Positions 1-7,651 of a DNA stretch of 64,000 nt are shown here, in pieces (within the stretch, counting starts at the first letter, position 1; the number at the start of each line of letters is the position of its first letter). A program made the translations under genes and the position numbers. This stretch comes from Streptomyces sp. Root1304 (lineage in GTDB: Bacteria; Actinomycetota; Actinomycetes; Streptomycetales; Streptomycetaceae). The notes below the pieces were generated by a model. It searched no databases. It saw only the letters and a list, made by a program, of their open reading frames with translations, and had not been told where the DNA came from. The stretch spans positions 62,001 to 126,000 of the forward strand of contig NZ_LMEP01000028.1 of NCBI RefSeq assembly GCF_001426405.1. The letters run 5' to 3'.

Positions 1-1
1 G

Positions 2-40
2 ATCCTGGGCGTCCCCACCGGGGCGAACCTGTACTGCTAG
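2..40 (+). CDS. C-terminal end of an unidentified gene (partial)
   Basis: The window opens inside a plus-strand frame that reads ILGVPTGANLYC and stops at TAG 38-40. Only 12 residues are visible, so no family can be named. The stop lies one base before the convergent DUF397 gene. The frame could be chance, but the compact convergent arrangement fits a real gene end. Confidence 0.4.
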   Translation: MLGVPTGANLYC

Positions 41-41
41 G

Positions 42-218
42 TCACTCCTGCCAGGCGACGAAGGCACTCCAGGCGGCGGGCTCCACGGCGAACGTGGGCC
101 CGTCGCTCACCTTCGAGTCCCGCAGGTGGACGGCGTGGGGGCAGGTGGCGACTTCTACGCAGTTGCCGCCGCTGCTGTCGCTGTAACTGGACTTGAACCA
201 GTGCAGGGTCTCGCTCAT
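42..218 (-). CDS. DUF397 small protein, partner of the XRE regulator
   Basis: This 58-residue protein starts MSETLHWFKSSYSDSSGGNC and contains VEVA..PHAVHLRDSK and a PTFAVEPAAWSAF-like end. This is the standard pattern of the DUF397 family, which is abundant in streptomycetes. Its ATG overlaps the TGA of the upstream XRE gene (ATGA, 215-218), so the two are translationally coupled. XRE (DUF5753)/DUF397 pairs are a known regulator-partner arrangement, comparable to BldB/AbaA-type loci and sometimes described as toxin-antitoxin-like; the role of this pair is inferred. The gene is too short to stand out among the larger frames that overlap it. Confidence 0.9.
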   Translation of the reverse strand: MSETLHWFKSSYSDSSGGNCVEVATCPHAVHLRDSKVSDGPTFAVEPAAWSAFVAWQE

Positions 219-1051
219 CTCCGTACTCCCGCCAACTCCTCGATGACGCCCAGCGACCTGCGCGGATCCAGGGCCTGTGCCCGGATCTTCGCATACTGCT
301 GCGTGTGCATACTCACCTTCGTTCGGTCGGTGATCAACAGGCTCTCCCTCTGGATCTCCAAGTAGGTCACGTGGTCGTGAGCCGGGGTTTCGATGATGTT
401 CAGGTCACCCCGGTCGCCCGCGTACTCCCCCTCCAGCCCCGCGTCCAAGGGCAGCACCTGGAGGTTTACGTTCCTCCTCCGGGCGCAATCCGCCAGATAT
501 GCGAGTTGCTCGCGCAAGATCTCCTCGCTTCCGATCGGCCGCCGCAGCACTGACTCGTCGAGAACCAACTCGATCTCGCACACCGGCTTCCGGTCGAACA
601 GCGCCTTCCGTGCCATCCGGCCGACCACCAACTCCTCCGCGCGCTCCGGAGTTGGCTCAGGGTGGCCACCGGAGATCAACGCCCGTGCATACCCCTCCGT
701 CTGGAACAACCCGTGCACCACGTGGTTCGCGTACAGGCACAGCGCCACCGCCTTCTGCTCGATCGGCGCGTACCCGCGGAACTGTTCCGGCAGCTTCTCC
801 AGCCGTACCAGCTCCCGCATCTCCTCGAAGATGCCCGTGCCGCCGCCCAGTACGCGTTCGAGGTGGACCAGCATGTCGTCGCTCACCGGGTGGAGGAGCC
901 GTTCCATGGCGCTGATCGCCGCGCCGGTGAAGCCCATCTGCTGGCCGAGTTGTTCCTGTGTCAGGCCCTTCTTCATCCGCAATCGCTTTGCGACCGCCGC
1001 TGCCATCCTGGCCGCAGGGCCGACTGATTCCTTGATTTCCGCTCGTGCCAT
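215..1051 (-). CDS. XRE-family regulator with DUF5753 domain
   Basis: A 278-residue DNA-binding protein. Residues about 15-75 form a helix-turn-helix (LTQEQLGQQMGFTGAAISAM). The rest is the DUF5753 ligand or partner domain, recognised by YANHVVHGLFQTEGYARA and the RQ/R-rich stretch ending in a YLEIQ..SLLITD segment. The start at 1051 is supported by GGGGAG five bases upstream on the minus strand. It is coupled to DUF397 downstream by a 4-base overlap. Streptomycetes carry dozens of such paralogous pairs, most of unknown target; autoregulation is likely but no operator is evident. Confidence 0.9.
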   Translation of the reverse strand: MARAEIKESVGPAARMAAAVAKRLRMKKGLTQEQLGQQMGFTGAAISAMERLLHPVSDDMLVHLERVLGGGTGIFEEMRELVRLEKLPEQFRGYAPIEQKAVALCLYANHVVHGLFQTEGYARALISGGHPEPTPERAEELVVGRMARKALFDRKPVCEIELVLDESVLRRPIGSEEILREQLAYLADCARRRNVNLQVLPLDAGLEGEYAGDRGDLNIIETPAHDHVTYLEIQRESLLITDRTKVSMHTQQYAKIRAQALDPRRSLGVIEELAGVRR

Positions 1052-1208
1052 TCATGCTCCCCGTTCGGACTCAACCGATCTCAACCGGTCTCAACTGCTC
1101 CCCGCCGAATTCGACTGCGTGCGGGGCGCGTTGGCGCAGGTCAAGGGAATGCCGACGCGCCCGCCGTAGTCGTGGAAAACGCTAGCGCCGACGCGGGAGC
1201 ATGGTCTC

Positions 1209-1616
1209 GTGAATGAAGAGAATCGGGAAGTGAAGGTGGATTGGATTCCTGTTTCCGGATTCCAACTCCGCAAGGCGGGCGTACAATTCGACGCCGTCCG
1301 CGTGGACGGCGACGAGGGGCGTCGGCTCGCCGACTGGATGGAGGGGCTCACCGGGGGAGACCCGGGGCCGGTGGTGATCGAGGCGAACGGGCGGCGCGGG
1401 GTCTACTTCCTGGTTCCGCCGGGGACGACCGCACGGAAGGCGTGGCCGCGCGGGGTGACCCGCTTCAACGCCGGACCCGCCCATGTGAGTTACGTACCGG
1501 TGCCGGCGCTGACGGGCAGGACCTGGCCCCTCTCCTGGCGCTGCCCCCCGACCGCCCCGGACCGCTTCGTCCACCCCTTGCTGCTCCGCAGCGCGGTCAC
1601 CGAGCTGCTGCCCTGA
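1209..1616 (+). CDS. hypothetical protein, streptomycete-specific
   Basis: A 135-residue protein starting at GTG with no membrane segment. The core GPVVIEANGRRGVYFLVPPG followed by W-P-G and SYVPVPALTGRTWPLSWR resembles a family I recall encoded near XRE/DUF397 loci in Streptomyces, where it is annotated only as hypothetical. It is divergent from the XRE gene, with a gap of about 160 bases holding the shared promoter region. No catalytic motif is visible, so no function is assigned. Confidence 0.75.
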   Translation: MNEENREVKVDWIPVSGFQLRKAGVQFDAVRVDGDEGRRLADWMEGLTGGDPGPVVIEANGRRGVYFLVPPGTTARKAWPRGVTRFNAGPAHVSYVPVPALTGRTWPLSWRCPPTAPDRFVHPLLLRSAVTELLP

Positions 1617-1633
1617 ACGCACATACATCAATC

Positions 1634-1660
1634 TGGTACATGGGCTAAGGTTGGTACATG
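1634..1660 (+). promoter_or_regulatory. direct repeats TGGTACATG, likely antitoxin operator
   Basis: TGGTACATG occurs at 1634-1642 and again at 1652-1660, 18 bases apart. The second copy contains the antitoxin ATG (1658). RHH antitoxins commonly bind short repeats over their own promoter, so this is a candidate autoregulatory site. AAGG at 1647-1650 could serve as ribosome-binding site. Confidence 0.45.
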
Positions 1661-1924
1661 TCCATGAAGCGCACGAACGTGTACGCCGACCCCGAGGACC
1701 TCGCGATCATCAAGGAGGCCGCCAAGCGGCGCGGTGTCAGCGAGGCGGAGATCATCCGGCAGGGGATCCACCTGGCGGCCATGGCGAACCGGGTCTGGGA
1801 CGAGCCGCTGTTCTCGCGGACGTTCGAGGGGCGCGGCCAGACCCTGGCCAAGGCCGAAGTCCGGGACGTAGTGGCCGACGCCGTCCGACGTGAGACGGAC
1901 ACGGAAGCGGGTACGGCTGCGTGA
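1658..1924 (+). CDS. ribbon-helix-helix antitoxin
   Basis: An 88-residue protein with an N-terminal ribbon-helix-helix: the strand KRTNVYADPEDLAIIKEAA is followed by two helices (RRGVSEAEIIRQGIHLAA). The C-terminal part (RTLAKAEV.DVVADAV-type) would be the toxin-wrapping tail. It precedes and overlaps the PIN gene through GTGA (1921-1924). This order, sizes and coupling are those of a VapBC-type module. ATG 1658 is chosen because of the AAGG upstream; ATG 1664 is an alternative. Confidence 0.85.
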   Translation: MSMKRTNVYADPEDLAIIKEAAKRRGVSEAEIIRQGIHLAAMANRVWDEPLFSRTFEGRGQTLAKAEVRDVVADAVRRETDTEAGTAA

Positions 1925-2364
1925 TCGTCGTTGTGGCCGACACCTCGGGGCTGCTGGCCGCCCTCGATTCCACCCACCCCGAACACGCGGCGGCCAACGA
2001 GGCGATCCAGGCCGCGGGGCTGCTCGTGATGTCTCCGCTCCTGCTGGCCGAACTCGACCATGTGGCCACGCGTGAGCTCGGCCGCGAGGCCGCGCTCAGC
2101 GCGGTGGACGACATCCGGCACTGGATGCGCCGGGGGCGGATCTCCATGCCGGAGATCACCGAGGAGCAGTTGGGCGTCGCGCAGACGGTCCGGTCGCGCT
2201 ACAGGGGCCTCGATCTCGACCTGGCCGACGCGGTCAATGTGACCCTGGCCGCCGCGTACGACACGGACGCGATCCTCACTCTCGACCGGCGCGACTTCCG
2301 TGCGGTGCGGCCGCTGGGCCGGCACAAGGCGTTCCGCGTGCTTCCCGACGACCTGCCGCTCTGA
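1921..2364 (+). CDS. PIN-domain ribonuclease toxin (VapC-like)
   Basis: A 147-residue PIN-domain protein. Acidic metal-binding positions are visible: the N-terminal VVADTSGLLAALD aspartate, a central Glu in LLAELDHVA, and the C-terminal pair in LDLADAVNVTLA and ILTLDRRDF. All four expected carboxylates appear present, so the enzyme should be active as a Mg-dependent endoribonuclease. The GTG start overlaps the antitoxin stop. The target RNA cannot be deduced from sequence. Confidence 0.88.
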   Translation: MIVVVADTSGLLAALDSTHPEHAAANEAIQAAGLLVMSPLLLAELDHVATRELGREAALSAVDDIRHWMRRGRISMPEITEEQLGVAQTVRSRYRGLDLDLADAVNVTLAAAYDTDAILTLDRRDFRAVRPLGRHKAFRVLPDDLPL

Positions 2365-2365
2365 T

Positions 2366-2395
2366 CCGCCGGGCAGCACGTGAACGCCCCGGCGG
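2366..2395. terminator. weak bidirectional hairpin between convergent genes
   Basis: CCGCCGGG (2366-2373) pairs with CCCGGCGG (2388-2395) across a 14-base loop, directly after the PIN stop codon and before the convergent MarR gene end. There is no T-tract, as is usual for streptomycete terminators. Confidence 0.4.
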
Positions 2396-2456
2396 CCGAC
2401 CGACACCGTGTTCCCCCGCGCGCCGGAGCGCCTGCCGGGCCGCTGCCGCAGGCCGC

Positions 2457-2921
2457 CTACGGGTGACCCGTCTCGCCGGCCTCGACCGTCTCCATGGCCG
2501 CCGACAGCCGCTCAAGCACCTGCACCGTCTCGTCGAAGGCCTCCTGGCCGCCCAGCGCCTCCATCAGCCGGGCGGCGAGTTCCGCGTGGCCGGGGTTGAT
2601 GCGGCCGATCGCCGTCCGGCCAGCCTCCGTGGGAGTGAGGAGCTTGGCGCGGCGGTGGGCCGGGTTCGGCTCGTACGCCGCGAGTCCCTCCCGTACGAGC
2701 AGGTCCGCGATGCGCTGGACGCTCTGCCGGGTGATGCCCATGACCCGGGCGATCCCGGCGACCGGGAGGGGGTCGCGGAGCACGGCTCCGAGGACCTGCC
2801 ACCAGGCGGCGGTCAGGCCCGCCGGTTCGGCCAGCTTCTCGGAGACGGCGAGGAACTGGCCGTTGAGCCGGAAGACGCCGAGGGCCGTGCGGGAGAGGGC
2901 GTCCTGCTGCGCGCGGCTCAC
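2457..2921 (-). CDS. MarR-family transcriptional regulator
   Basis: A 154-residue winged-helix protein. The recognition region IARVMGITRQSVQRIADLLV and the wing (L.YEPNPAHRRAKLLTPTEAGR) are typical of MarR. Its GTG start overlaps the stop of the upstream DJ-1/PfpI gene (GTGA, 2918-2921), so the two form an operon. The natural operator is the pair of palindromes at 3523-3556 in front of the operon, so autoregulation is inferred. No redox cysteines are seen, so the signal is probably a small molecule rather than oxidation. Confidence 0.9.
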   Translation of the reverse strand: MSRAQQDALSRTALGVFRLNGQFLAVSEKLAEPAGLTAAWWQVLGAVLRDPLPVAGIARVMGITRQSVQRIADLLVREGLAAYEPNPAHRRAKLLTPTEAGRTAIGRINPGHAELAARLMEALGGQEAFDETVQVLERLSAAMETVEAGETGHP

Positions 2922-3523
2922 GCGTTCAGCTCCTCGAAGGCCGCCGGGTCCGAGTCGTGGAAGAGCCGGAACCAGGCGTCCCGCTTGCCCTCGTACGCGC
3001 CGAGCCGGGCGAAGATCTCGCGGGCGAAAGCGACGGGTTCGGTCGGGCCCGCCGTGATGAGGTCGCCGGCCCCGACCGCGTCCGCGTCGACGTAGTGCTC
3101 GCCGCCCTTGTAGCCGGTGGCCGCCAGGTAGAAGGAGACCGCGCTGGTGTGCGGGCGGTCGTCGAGCAGGCCCTCCTTGGCGAGTCCCGCCGTGGCGCCG
3201 CAGATCGCGGCGACCGGGACCCCGGCGTCGAGGAAGGCGCGGGCCTTCGCGGTGAAGGGGGCGAGTTCGTCGCCCTCGTCGTACTTCTCGGCGCCCGGAA
3301 GGATCAGCAGGGCGCTGTCCTCGGGGCGGAGGTCGGCGAGCGCGAGGTCCGGCACGATCCGGATGCCGGCGATGGTCGTGACGGGCTCCCCGGCGACCGG
3401 GCCGACGGTCCTGACCGTGTATCCGGCGCGGGCGAGCCAGGCGGTGGCGTGACCGGTCTCCCAGTCGGCGAGGGTGTCGTAGACGGCGAGGTGGACGGTC
3501 GTGGTCTCAGTCTCGGTTCCCAT
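2918..3523 (-). CDS. DJ-1/PfpI-family protein (class I glutamine amidotransferase-like)
   Basis: A 201-residue DJ-1/PfpI protein. The nucleophile-elbow cysteine lies in VAAICGATAGLA; an acidic residue of the ILPGAEKYDEG loop would assist it. Members act as chaperones, deglycases or isonitrile hydratases; the substrate here is unknown. It is the first gene of an operon with the MarR regulator. The ATG sits inside the first palindromic operator, so repression and translation initiation share the same DNA and the mRNA would have at most a very short leader. Confidence 0.85.
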   Translation of the reverse strand: MGTETETTTVHLAVYDTLADWETGHATAWLARAGYTVRTVGPVAGEPVTTIAGIRIVPDLALADLRPEDSALLILPGAEKYDEGDELAPFTAKARAFLDAGVPVAAICGATAGLAKEGLLDDRPHTSAVSFYLAATGYKGGEHYVDADAVGAGDLITAGPTEPVAFAREIFARLGAYEGKRDAWFRLFHDSDPAAFEELNA

Positions 3524-3556
3524 GACAGTAGGCTGTCATTGCGACAGGATGCTGTC
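3523..3556. promoter_or_regulatory. two palindromic operators for the MarR/DJ-1 operon
   Basis: TGACAG-TAGG-CTGTCA (3523-3538) is a perfect inverted repeat, and GACAG-GATG-CTGTC (3543-3556) repeats it 20 bases away, on the same face of the helix. On the minus strand a TTGACA -35-like hexamer (3553-3558) is embedded in the second copy. Position and symmetry fit a dimeric MarR repressor. The sites also lie upstream of the divergent aminotransferase gene. Confidence 0.7.
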
Positions 3557-3657
3557 AATGGGAGGGGGTGGGTGGAGCAACGTGTCGCGTCCGCCCCGGT
3601 CTCGATGGACAAGATGGTCATGGCCCGCCCCACCTGCGGTTCCTTACCCTCGACGAC

Positions 3658-5022
3658 ATGACCCCTCATGTCATCGAACCCGATCCCCAGGCCGGGGCCG
3701 CCGTCAAGGCCGCCGACCGCGCGCACGTCTTCCACTCCTGGTCCGCTCAGGGCCTGATCGACCCGCTCGCCGTCGCCGGCGCCGAGGGTTCGTACTTCTG
3801 GGACTACGACGGAAACCGCTACCTGGACTTCACCAGCGGCCTCGTCTACACGAACATCGGCTACCAGCACCCCAAGGTGGTCGCCGCCATCCAGGAGCAG
3901 GCCGGGAAGCTGAGCACCTTCGCTCCCGCCTTCGCCATCGACGTCCGCTCCGAGGCCGCACGCCTCATCGCCGAGCGCACCCCGGGCGACCTGGACAAGA
4001 TCTTCTTCACCAACGGCGGCGCCGAGGCCGTCGAGAACGCCGTCCGCATGGCCCGGCTGCACACCGGCCGCACCAAGGTGATGTCGGCCTACCGCTCGTA
4101 CCACGGCGCCACCTCCACCGCGATCAACCTGACCGGTGACCCGCGCCGCTGGCCCTCCGACAACGGCTCCGCCGGCGTCGTGCGCTTCTGGGCGCCGTTC
4201 CTCTACCGCTCGCCCTTCTACGCCACCACCGAGGCGGAGGAGAGCGCGCGTGCCCTCCAGCACCTGGAGGACACGATCGCCTTCGAGGGTCCGGCGACCA
4301 TCGCCGCGATCATCCTGGAGACCGTGCCCGGCACCGCCGGCATCATGACCCCGCCGCCCGGCTACCTCACCGGCGTCCGCGAGATCTGCGACAAGTACGG
4401 CATCGTCTTCATCCTCGACGAGGTCATGGCGGGCTTCGGCCGCACCGGCAAGTGGTTCGCCGCCGAGCACTTCGACGTCGTGCCCGACCTGATGACCTTC
4501 GCCAAGGGCGTGAACTCCGGCTACGTGCCCCTCGGCGGCGTCGCCATCAGCGAGAAGATCGCGGCCACCTTCGAGAAGCGCGCCTACCCGGGCGGTCTGA
4601 CCTACTCCGGTCACCCGCTGGCCTGCGCCGCCGCCGTCGCCACCATCCAGGTGATGGAGGACGAGAAGGTCGTCGAGAACGCCGCCCGCATCGGCGAGAC
4701 CGTCCTCGGCCCCGGCCTGCGCGAGCTGGCCGAGCGCCACCCCTCCGTCGGCGAGGTCCGCGGCATGGGCGTCTTCTGGGCGCTCGACCTGGTCAAGAAC
4801 CGCGAGACCCGCGAGCCGCTGGTCCCGTACAACGCGGCCGGCGAGGCCAACGCGCCGATGGCCGCCTTCGGCGCCGCGGCGAAGAAGAACGGCCTGTGGC
4901 CCTTCGTGAACATGAACCGCACCCACGCCGTTCCCGCCTGCAACGTGTCCGAGGCGGAGGCCAAGGAAGGTCTCGCGGCCCTGGACGCGGCCCTGTCCGT
5001 GGCCGACGAGCACACCGCGTAA
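3658..5022 (+). CDS. class III PLP-dependent aminotransferase
   Basis: A 454-residue fold-type I aminotransferase. Seen are the N-terminal YFWDYDGNRYLDFTSG, the PLP phosphate-binding TNGGAEAVENAVRMAR, the IFILDEVMAGFGRTG aspartate motif, and the Schiff-base lysine in LMTFAKGVNSGYVPLGG. This is the omega/acetylornithine-type family, usually annotated 'aspartate aminotransferase family' in Streptomyces; the amino donor and acceptor cannot be read. ATG 3658 is preferred over an upstream start at 3568, which would add a 30-residue unconserved tail. A GntR gene follows at a 69-base gap and may regulate it. Confidence 0.88.
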   Translation: MTPHVIEPDPQAGAAVKAADRAHVFHSWSAQGLIDPLAVAGAEGSYFWDYDGNRYLDFTSGLVYTNIGYQHPKVVAAIQEQAGKLSTFAPAFAIDVRSEAARLIAERTPGDLDKIFFTNGGAEAVENAVRMARLHTGRTKVMSAYRSYHGATSTAINLTGDPRRWPSDNGSAGVVRFWAPFLYRSPFYATTEAEESARALQHLEDTIAFEGPATIAAIILETVPGTAGIMTPPPGYLTGVREICDKYGIVFILDEVMAGFGRTGKWFAAEHFDVVPDLMTFAKGVNSGYVPLGGVAISEKIAATFEKRAYPGGLTYSGHPLACAAAVATIQVMEDEKVVENAARIGETVLGPGLRELAERHPSVGEVRGMGVFWALDLVKNRETREPLVPYNAAGEANAPMAAFGAAAKKNGLWPFVNMNRTHAVPACNVSEAEAKEGLAALDAALSVADEHTA

Positions 5023-5055
5023 CCGCTCTTCCCGGGAGGTTCCCTCCGTCTGGAC

Positions 5056-5075
5056 TAGGGTGTCCGGAGCCGGAC
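5056..5075 (+). promoter_or_regulatory. -10-like element with adjoining palindrome, upstream of GntR gene
   Basis: TAGGGT (5056-5061) resembles a -10 element. It is followed at once by the perfect inverted repeat GTCCGG-AG-CCGGAC (5062-5075). The palindrome would cover the transcription start, a good place for GntR autorepression. The ribosome-binding site GGAGGGG lies just downstream. Confidence 0.45.
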
Positions 5076-5091
5076 GGAGGGGACCGACCAC

Positions 5092-5811
5092 ATGCCCGCG
5101 AGCGGAGCTGTCACACGCAACACCTTGCGACAGCAGATCGCGGACGCGCTCCGTGACGAAGTGCTCGCGGGCCGTCTCAAAGCGGGCCAGGAGTTCACCG
5201 TCAAGCAGATCGCCGACCAGTACGGCGTGTCCGCGACGCCCGTACGGGAAGCCCTCGTCGACCTCTGCGCGCAGGGCTTCCTCGACTCCGACCAGCACCG
5301 CGGCTTCCGCGTCCACGAGTACTCGGTCGACGACTACCGGCGGATGGTCGAGGCCCGGATGCTCGTCGTCGACGGCATCTTCCGGCGCCACGTGCCCGTG
5401 AGCCCGGTGACCGCGACCGCCGCGCCCGCCGCCCCGGAACCCGACCTCGGCATCGGTGTCGCGCTCGTCTCCATACGCCGCAGGGGCGAGGCCGCCGCCC
5501 GCGCCGCCCGCGCCGGGGACCTCGACATCCTCATCGGCTACGACATCCGCTACTGGCGCGAACTGGCCCGGCTGGTCGCCTCCAACGACTACATCGCCGA
5601 CTTCCTGCACCGGCTCCGCGTCCAGGCCTGGGTCTTCTCCGTGCCCCACCTGCGCTCCGCGGACGACCTCCTCGCCGGGCTGTGGAGCGGCCACGTCGAC
5701 CTCGTCGACGCGATCACCCGCGGCGACGCCGAAACGGCCGTCGAGGTCGTCCGGGCGTACAACGCCCATTCCATGGACTGGGCGGACCGGCTGGAGGCCC
5801 GGACCCGCTGA
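5092..5811 (+). CDS. GntR-family transcriptional regulator (FCD-like)
   Basis: A 239-residue protein with an N-terminal winged helix (residues about 8-70; KQIADQYGVSATPVREAL is the GntR recognition helix). The helical C-terminal domain resembles the FCD fold, with a short low-complexity proline/alanine linker near residues 100-118 replacing part of the first helices. The GGAGGGG motif supports ATG 5092. Adjacency suggests control of the upstream aminotransferase or of itself; the ligand is unknown. Confidence 0.88.
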   Translation: MPASGAVTRNTLRQQIADALRDEVLAGRLKAGQEFTVKQIADQYGVSATPVREALVDLCAQGFLDSDQHRGFRVHEYSVDDYRRMVEARMLVVDGIFRRHVPVSPVTATAAPAAPEPDLGIGVALVSIRRRGEAAARAARAGDLDILIGYDIRYWRELARLVASNDYIADFLHRLRVQAWVFSVPHLRSADDLLAGLWSGHVDLVDAITRGDAETAVEVVRAYNAHSMDWADRLEARTR

Positions 5812-5923
5812 CCCCCCATCGGGTTGAGCCGGTGCCCCGGCGGGCAGGTGCTCAGCGGGTGGGCGTCGTCGGCCCGGCCGACTACCCTGGCCGTCCCTGC
5901 AACTGACGGAGAGCGAGCCTCCC

Positions 5924-6574
5924 TTGGCCTGTGACCTGTGGCTGGTCCCCCTCGTCGACGTGTTGTGCCACAGCCCCGACAACCCCTTCGCCGAAGAGAT
6001 AGCCGCCTACGACGCCGTGCTGACCGCGTCCGGACTGCCGACCGTGCCCGTCTACGCGTACATGCCGGGACTGTCCGGCGACGTCGCCCCGATCGCCGGC
6101 TTCGACTACGAGGCCCTGCACTTCCTGCGGCGCGCCTACCTCCTCCAGGTGTGCGGGCTGCCGGTCGAGCCGGTCGGCGAGCTGGGCGGGGACTACGAAC
6201 AGCTCCTGGAGATGTTCGAGGCGACGGCCCAGCAGTCGCACCTGGTCTGGCACTACGACCACGCCGGCGCGTACGTGCCGGTCGACTTCCCGGTGCCGCT
6301 CGCCAGCGACGAGCTGCTCGAAGGCGGCGGGCCGCTCGGCTCCTCGTACGGGCTGCTGCGGGAGCTGGAGTTCGTGGCGCCCTCGATCGGCATCGACCCG
6401 AGGAACCCCCCGGCGGCCCCGGCCGCCCCGGAGCGGCCGACCTCCCTGGAGGAGCCCGCCGAGGCCCCTCCGTACGACGGGCACCCCTTCGCGCGGGAGC
6501 GGCACGTGTGGCTGGGGCTGCACGCGGCGGCGACCCGGAGCCTGGCGCAGGGCTCGATGATCATCCTGAGCTGA
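5924..6574 (+). CDS. hypothetical protein
   Basis: A 216-residue protein starting at TTG (GGAGAG about 11 bases upstream), with no signal peptide or membrane helix. The N-terminal half (AEEIAAYDAVLTASGLPTVPVY, LHFLRRAYLLQV, QSHLVWHYDHAGAYVPVDF) looks folded; residues 165-190 are a proline/alanine-rich linker. I do not recognise the family. It converges on the SLATT gene. Confidence 0.7.
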   Translation: MACDLWLVPLVDVLCHSPDNPFAEEIAAYDAVLTASGLPTVPVYAYMPGLSGDVAPIAGFDYEALHFLRRAYLLQVCGLPVEPVGELGGDYEQLLEMFEATAQQSHLVWHYDHAGAYVPVDFPVPLASDELLEGGGPLGSSYGLLRELEFVAPSIGIDPRNPPAAPAAPERPTSLEEPAEAPPYDGHPFARERHVWLGLHAAATRSLAQGSMIILS

Positions 6575-6616
6575 GGCGGCGGCCCGCCCGGCCGACCGCT
6601 TCCAACGGGCCTGCAT

Positions 6617-6664
6617 CGGCGGCCTGCTTCCGGCGGGTCTGCTCCGGCGGCCTGCTTCCGGCGG
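6617..6664. repeat. 20-bp direct repeat in a convergent intergenic
   Basis: A 20-base sequence beginning CGGCGGCCTG is present without mismatch at 6617-6636 and 6645-6664, 28 bases apart. Each copy is partly self-complementary (GGCCTGCTTCCGGCGG-like), so it may fold as a terminator between the two converging genes. A third degenerate copy begins near 6598. Confidence 0.5.
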
Positions 6665-6678
6665 CCCGGAGGCCTGCG

Positions 6679-7401
6679 TCAGCGGGTCTCCGGGGGCCGC
6701 TGGCGCGGCATGTTCGGCCGGGTGCCGGGGGGCAGCGGGAAACGGCCCGCCGGGTGGACGCTCTCCGGGCGGGCGGGCATCACGCCGACCGACTGGAGCG
6801 CCAGCGGCGCCGGGCCCGAGCGGAACTCGACCATCCAGTCCGCGGTCTCCGCCCGTACCAGCTCCGTCACGTCCTCCGAGAAGCGCCGCAGCACGCCGAG
6901 ACAGCGCTCGGCCGCTTCGCTCGCGGTGCCCTCCGTGGGGCCCAGGACCTCCCGGACGCTCTCCGAGGCCCAGTCGAACTGGAGCGCCTGCAGCCGTCGC
7001 TGCACCGCCTGCGCCGTCGCCACGTCCCGCATCCAGCCGGCCGTCACCCCGAACCACCGGTCGCAGGCGAGGCACGCGGCGCCCAGCAGCAGCGACAGAT
7101 AGCCCCAGCCCGCGGCGCCCTCCGCCACCCCCGTCAGATCGAGCAGCGGCAGCGCCGCGCCCGCGGTCACCCCGACGGCCGTGCCGATCCGCAGCAGACG
7201 GGCGGCCCGGCGCTTCCAGACCCGGTCGGAGAGGTACCACTCGACGGTGCGCAGGGCGTTGGCCTCCACCCAGCGGTAGAGCTCGTCGAGCCGCTCGGCC
7301 GGCTCCCCCCAGTCGCCCAGGGGGAACGGCGTACCGGTCAGATCGCGGTGGACGTCGCCCCCGGGGGGCCCCGGCGGCTGCATCTCCGGCTGCTGGCTCA
7401 C
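6679..7401 (-). CDS. SLATT-domain two-TM membrane protein
   Basis: A 240-residue protein. A helical region RLDELYRWVEANALRTVEWY is followed by two membrane segments (about residues 70-90 and 95-117), then a helical cytosolic part (AQAVQRRLQALQFDW), and a proline-rich tail. This is the SLATT architecture (SMODS/SLOG-associated 2-TM effector). SLATT proteins are predicted pore-forming effectors in nucleotide-signalled conflict systems. No cyclase, SLOG or TIR gene lies nearby, so this copy is an orphan; it is conserved near recR in Streptomyces as I recall. It is divergent from ybaB. Confidence 0.75.
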   Translation of the reverse strand: MSQQPEMQPPGPPGGDVHRDLTGTPFPLGDWGEPAERLDELYRWVEANALRTVEWYLSDRVWKRRAARLLRIGTAVGVTAGAALPLLDLTGVAEGAAGWGYLSLLLGAACLACDRWFGVTAGWMRDVATAQAVQRRLQALQFDWASESVREVLGPTEGTASEAAERCLGVLRRFSEDVTELVRAETADWMVEFRSGPAPLALQSVGVMPARPESVHPAGRFPLPPGTRPNMPRQRPPETR

Positions 7402-7651
7402 CGGGGGACTCCTCTGTTCAGCTCAGCGCTCGTGGCCTTCTGTGACGTGCGGTGCACGTGGTGTCTGCCCTTCCTACCGCCGAATGGTGGGCGGTGGGCC
7501 CGGAATCCCAGGATTTCCGCCCGCACGTGGGTGTTGATCAGGTAGAGGAGCCCGGCGTTCCTCACCCGAAAGAGTGGTGGAGGCGGGGCGGGCGGCGACC
7601 ACGTAGGCTCGGCGTACCGACATACGGACGTACCGAACCTCAGGAGTGACC

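Noticed and set aside
6679..7401. Complete anti-phage system around SLATT
   Set aside because: No cyclase, SLOG, TIR or sensor gene lies within reach; neighbours are housekeeping recombination genes.
7402..7651. SRP RNA or other stable RNA before ybaB
   Set aside because: The segment lacks the conserved SRP tetraloop and a long pairing pattern; it looks like a plain divergent promoter region.
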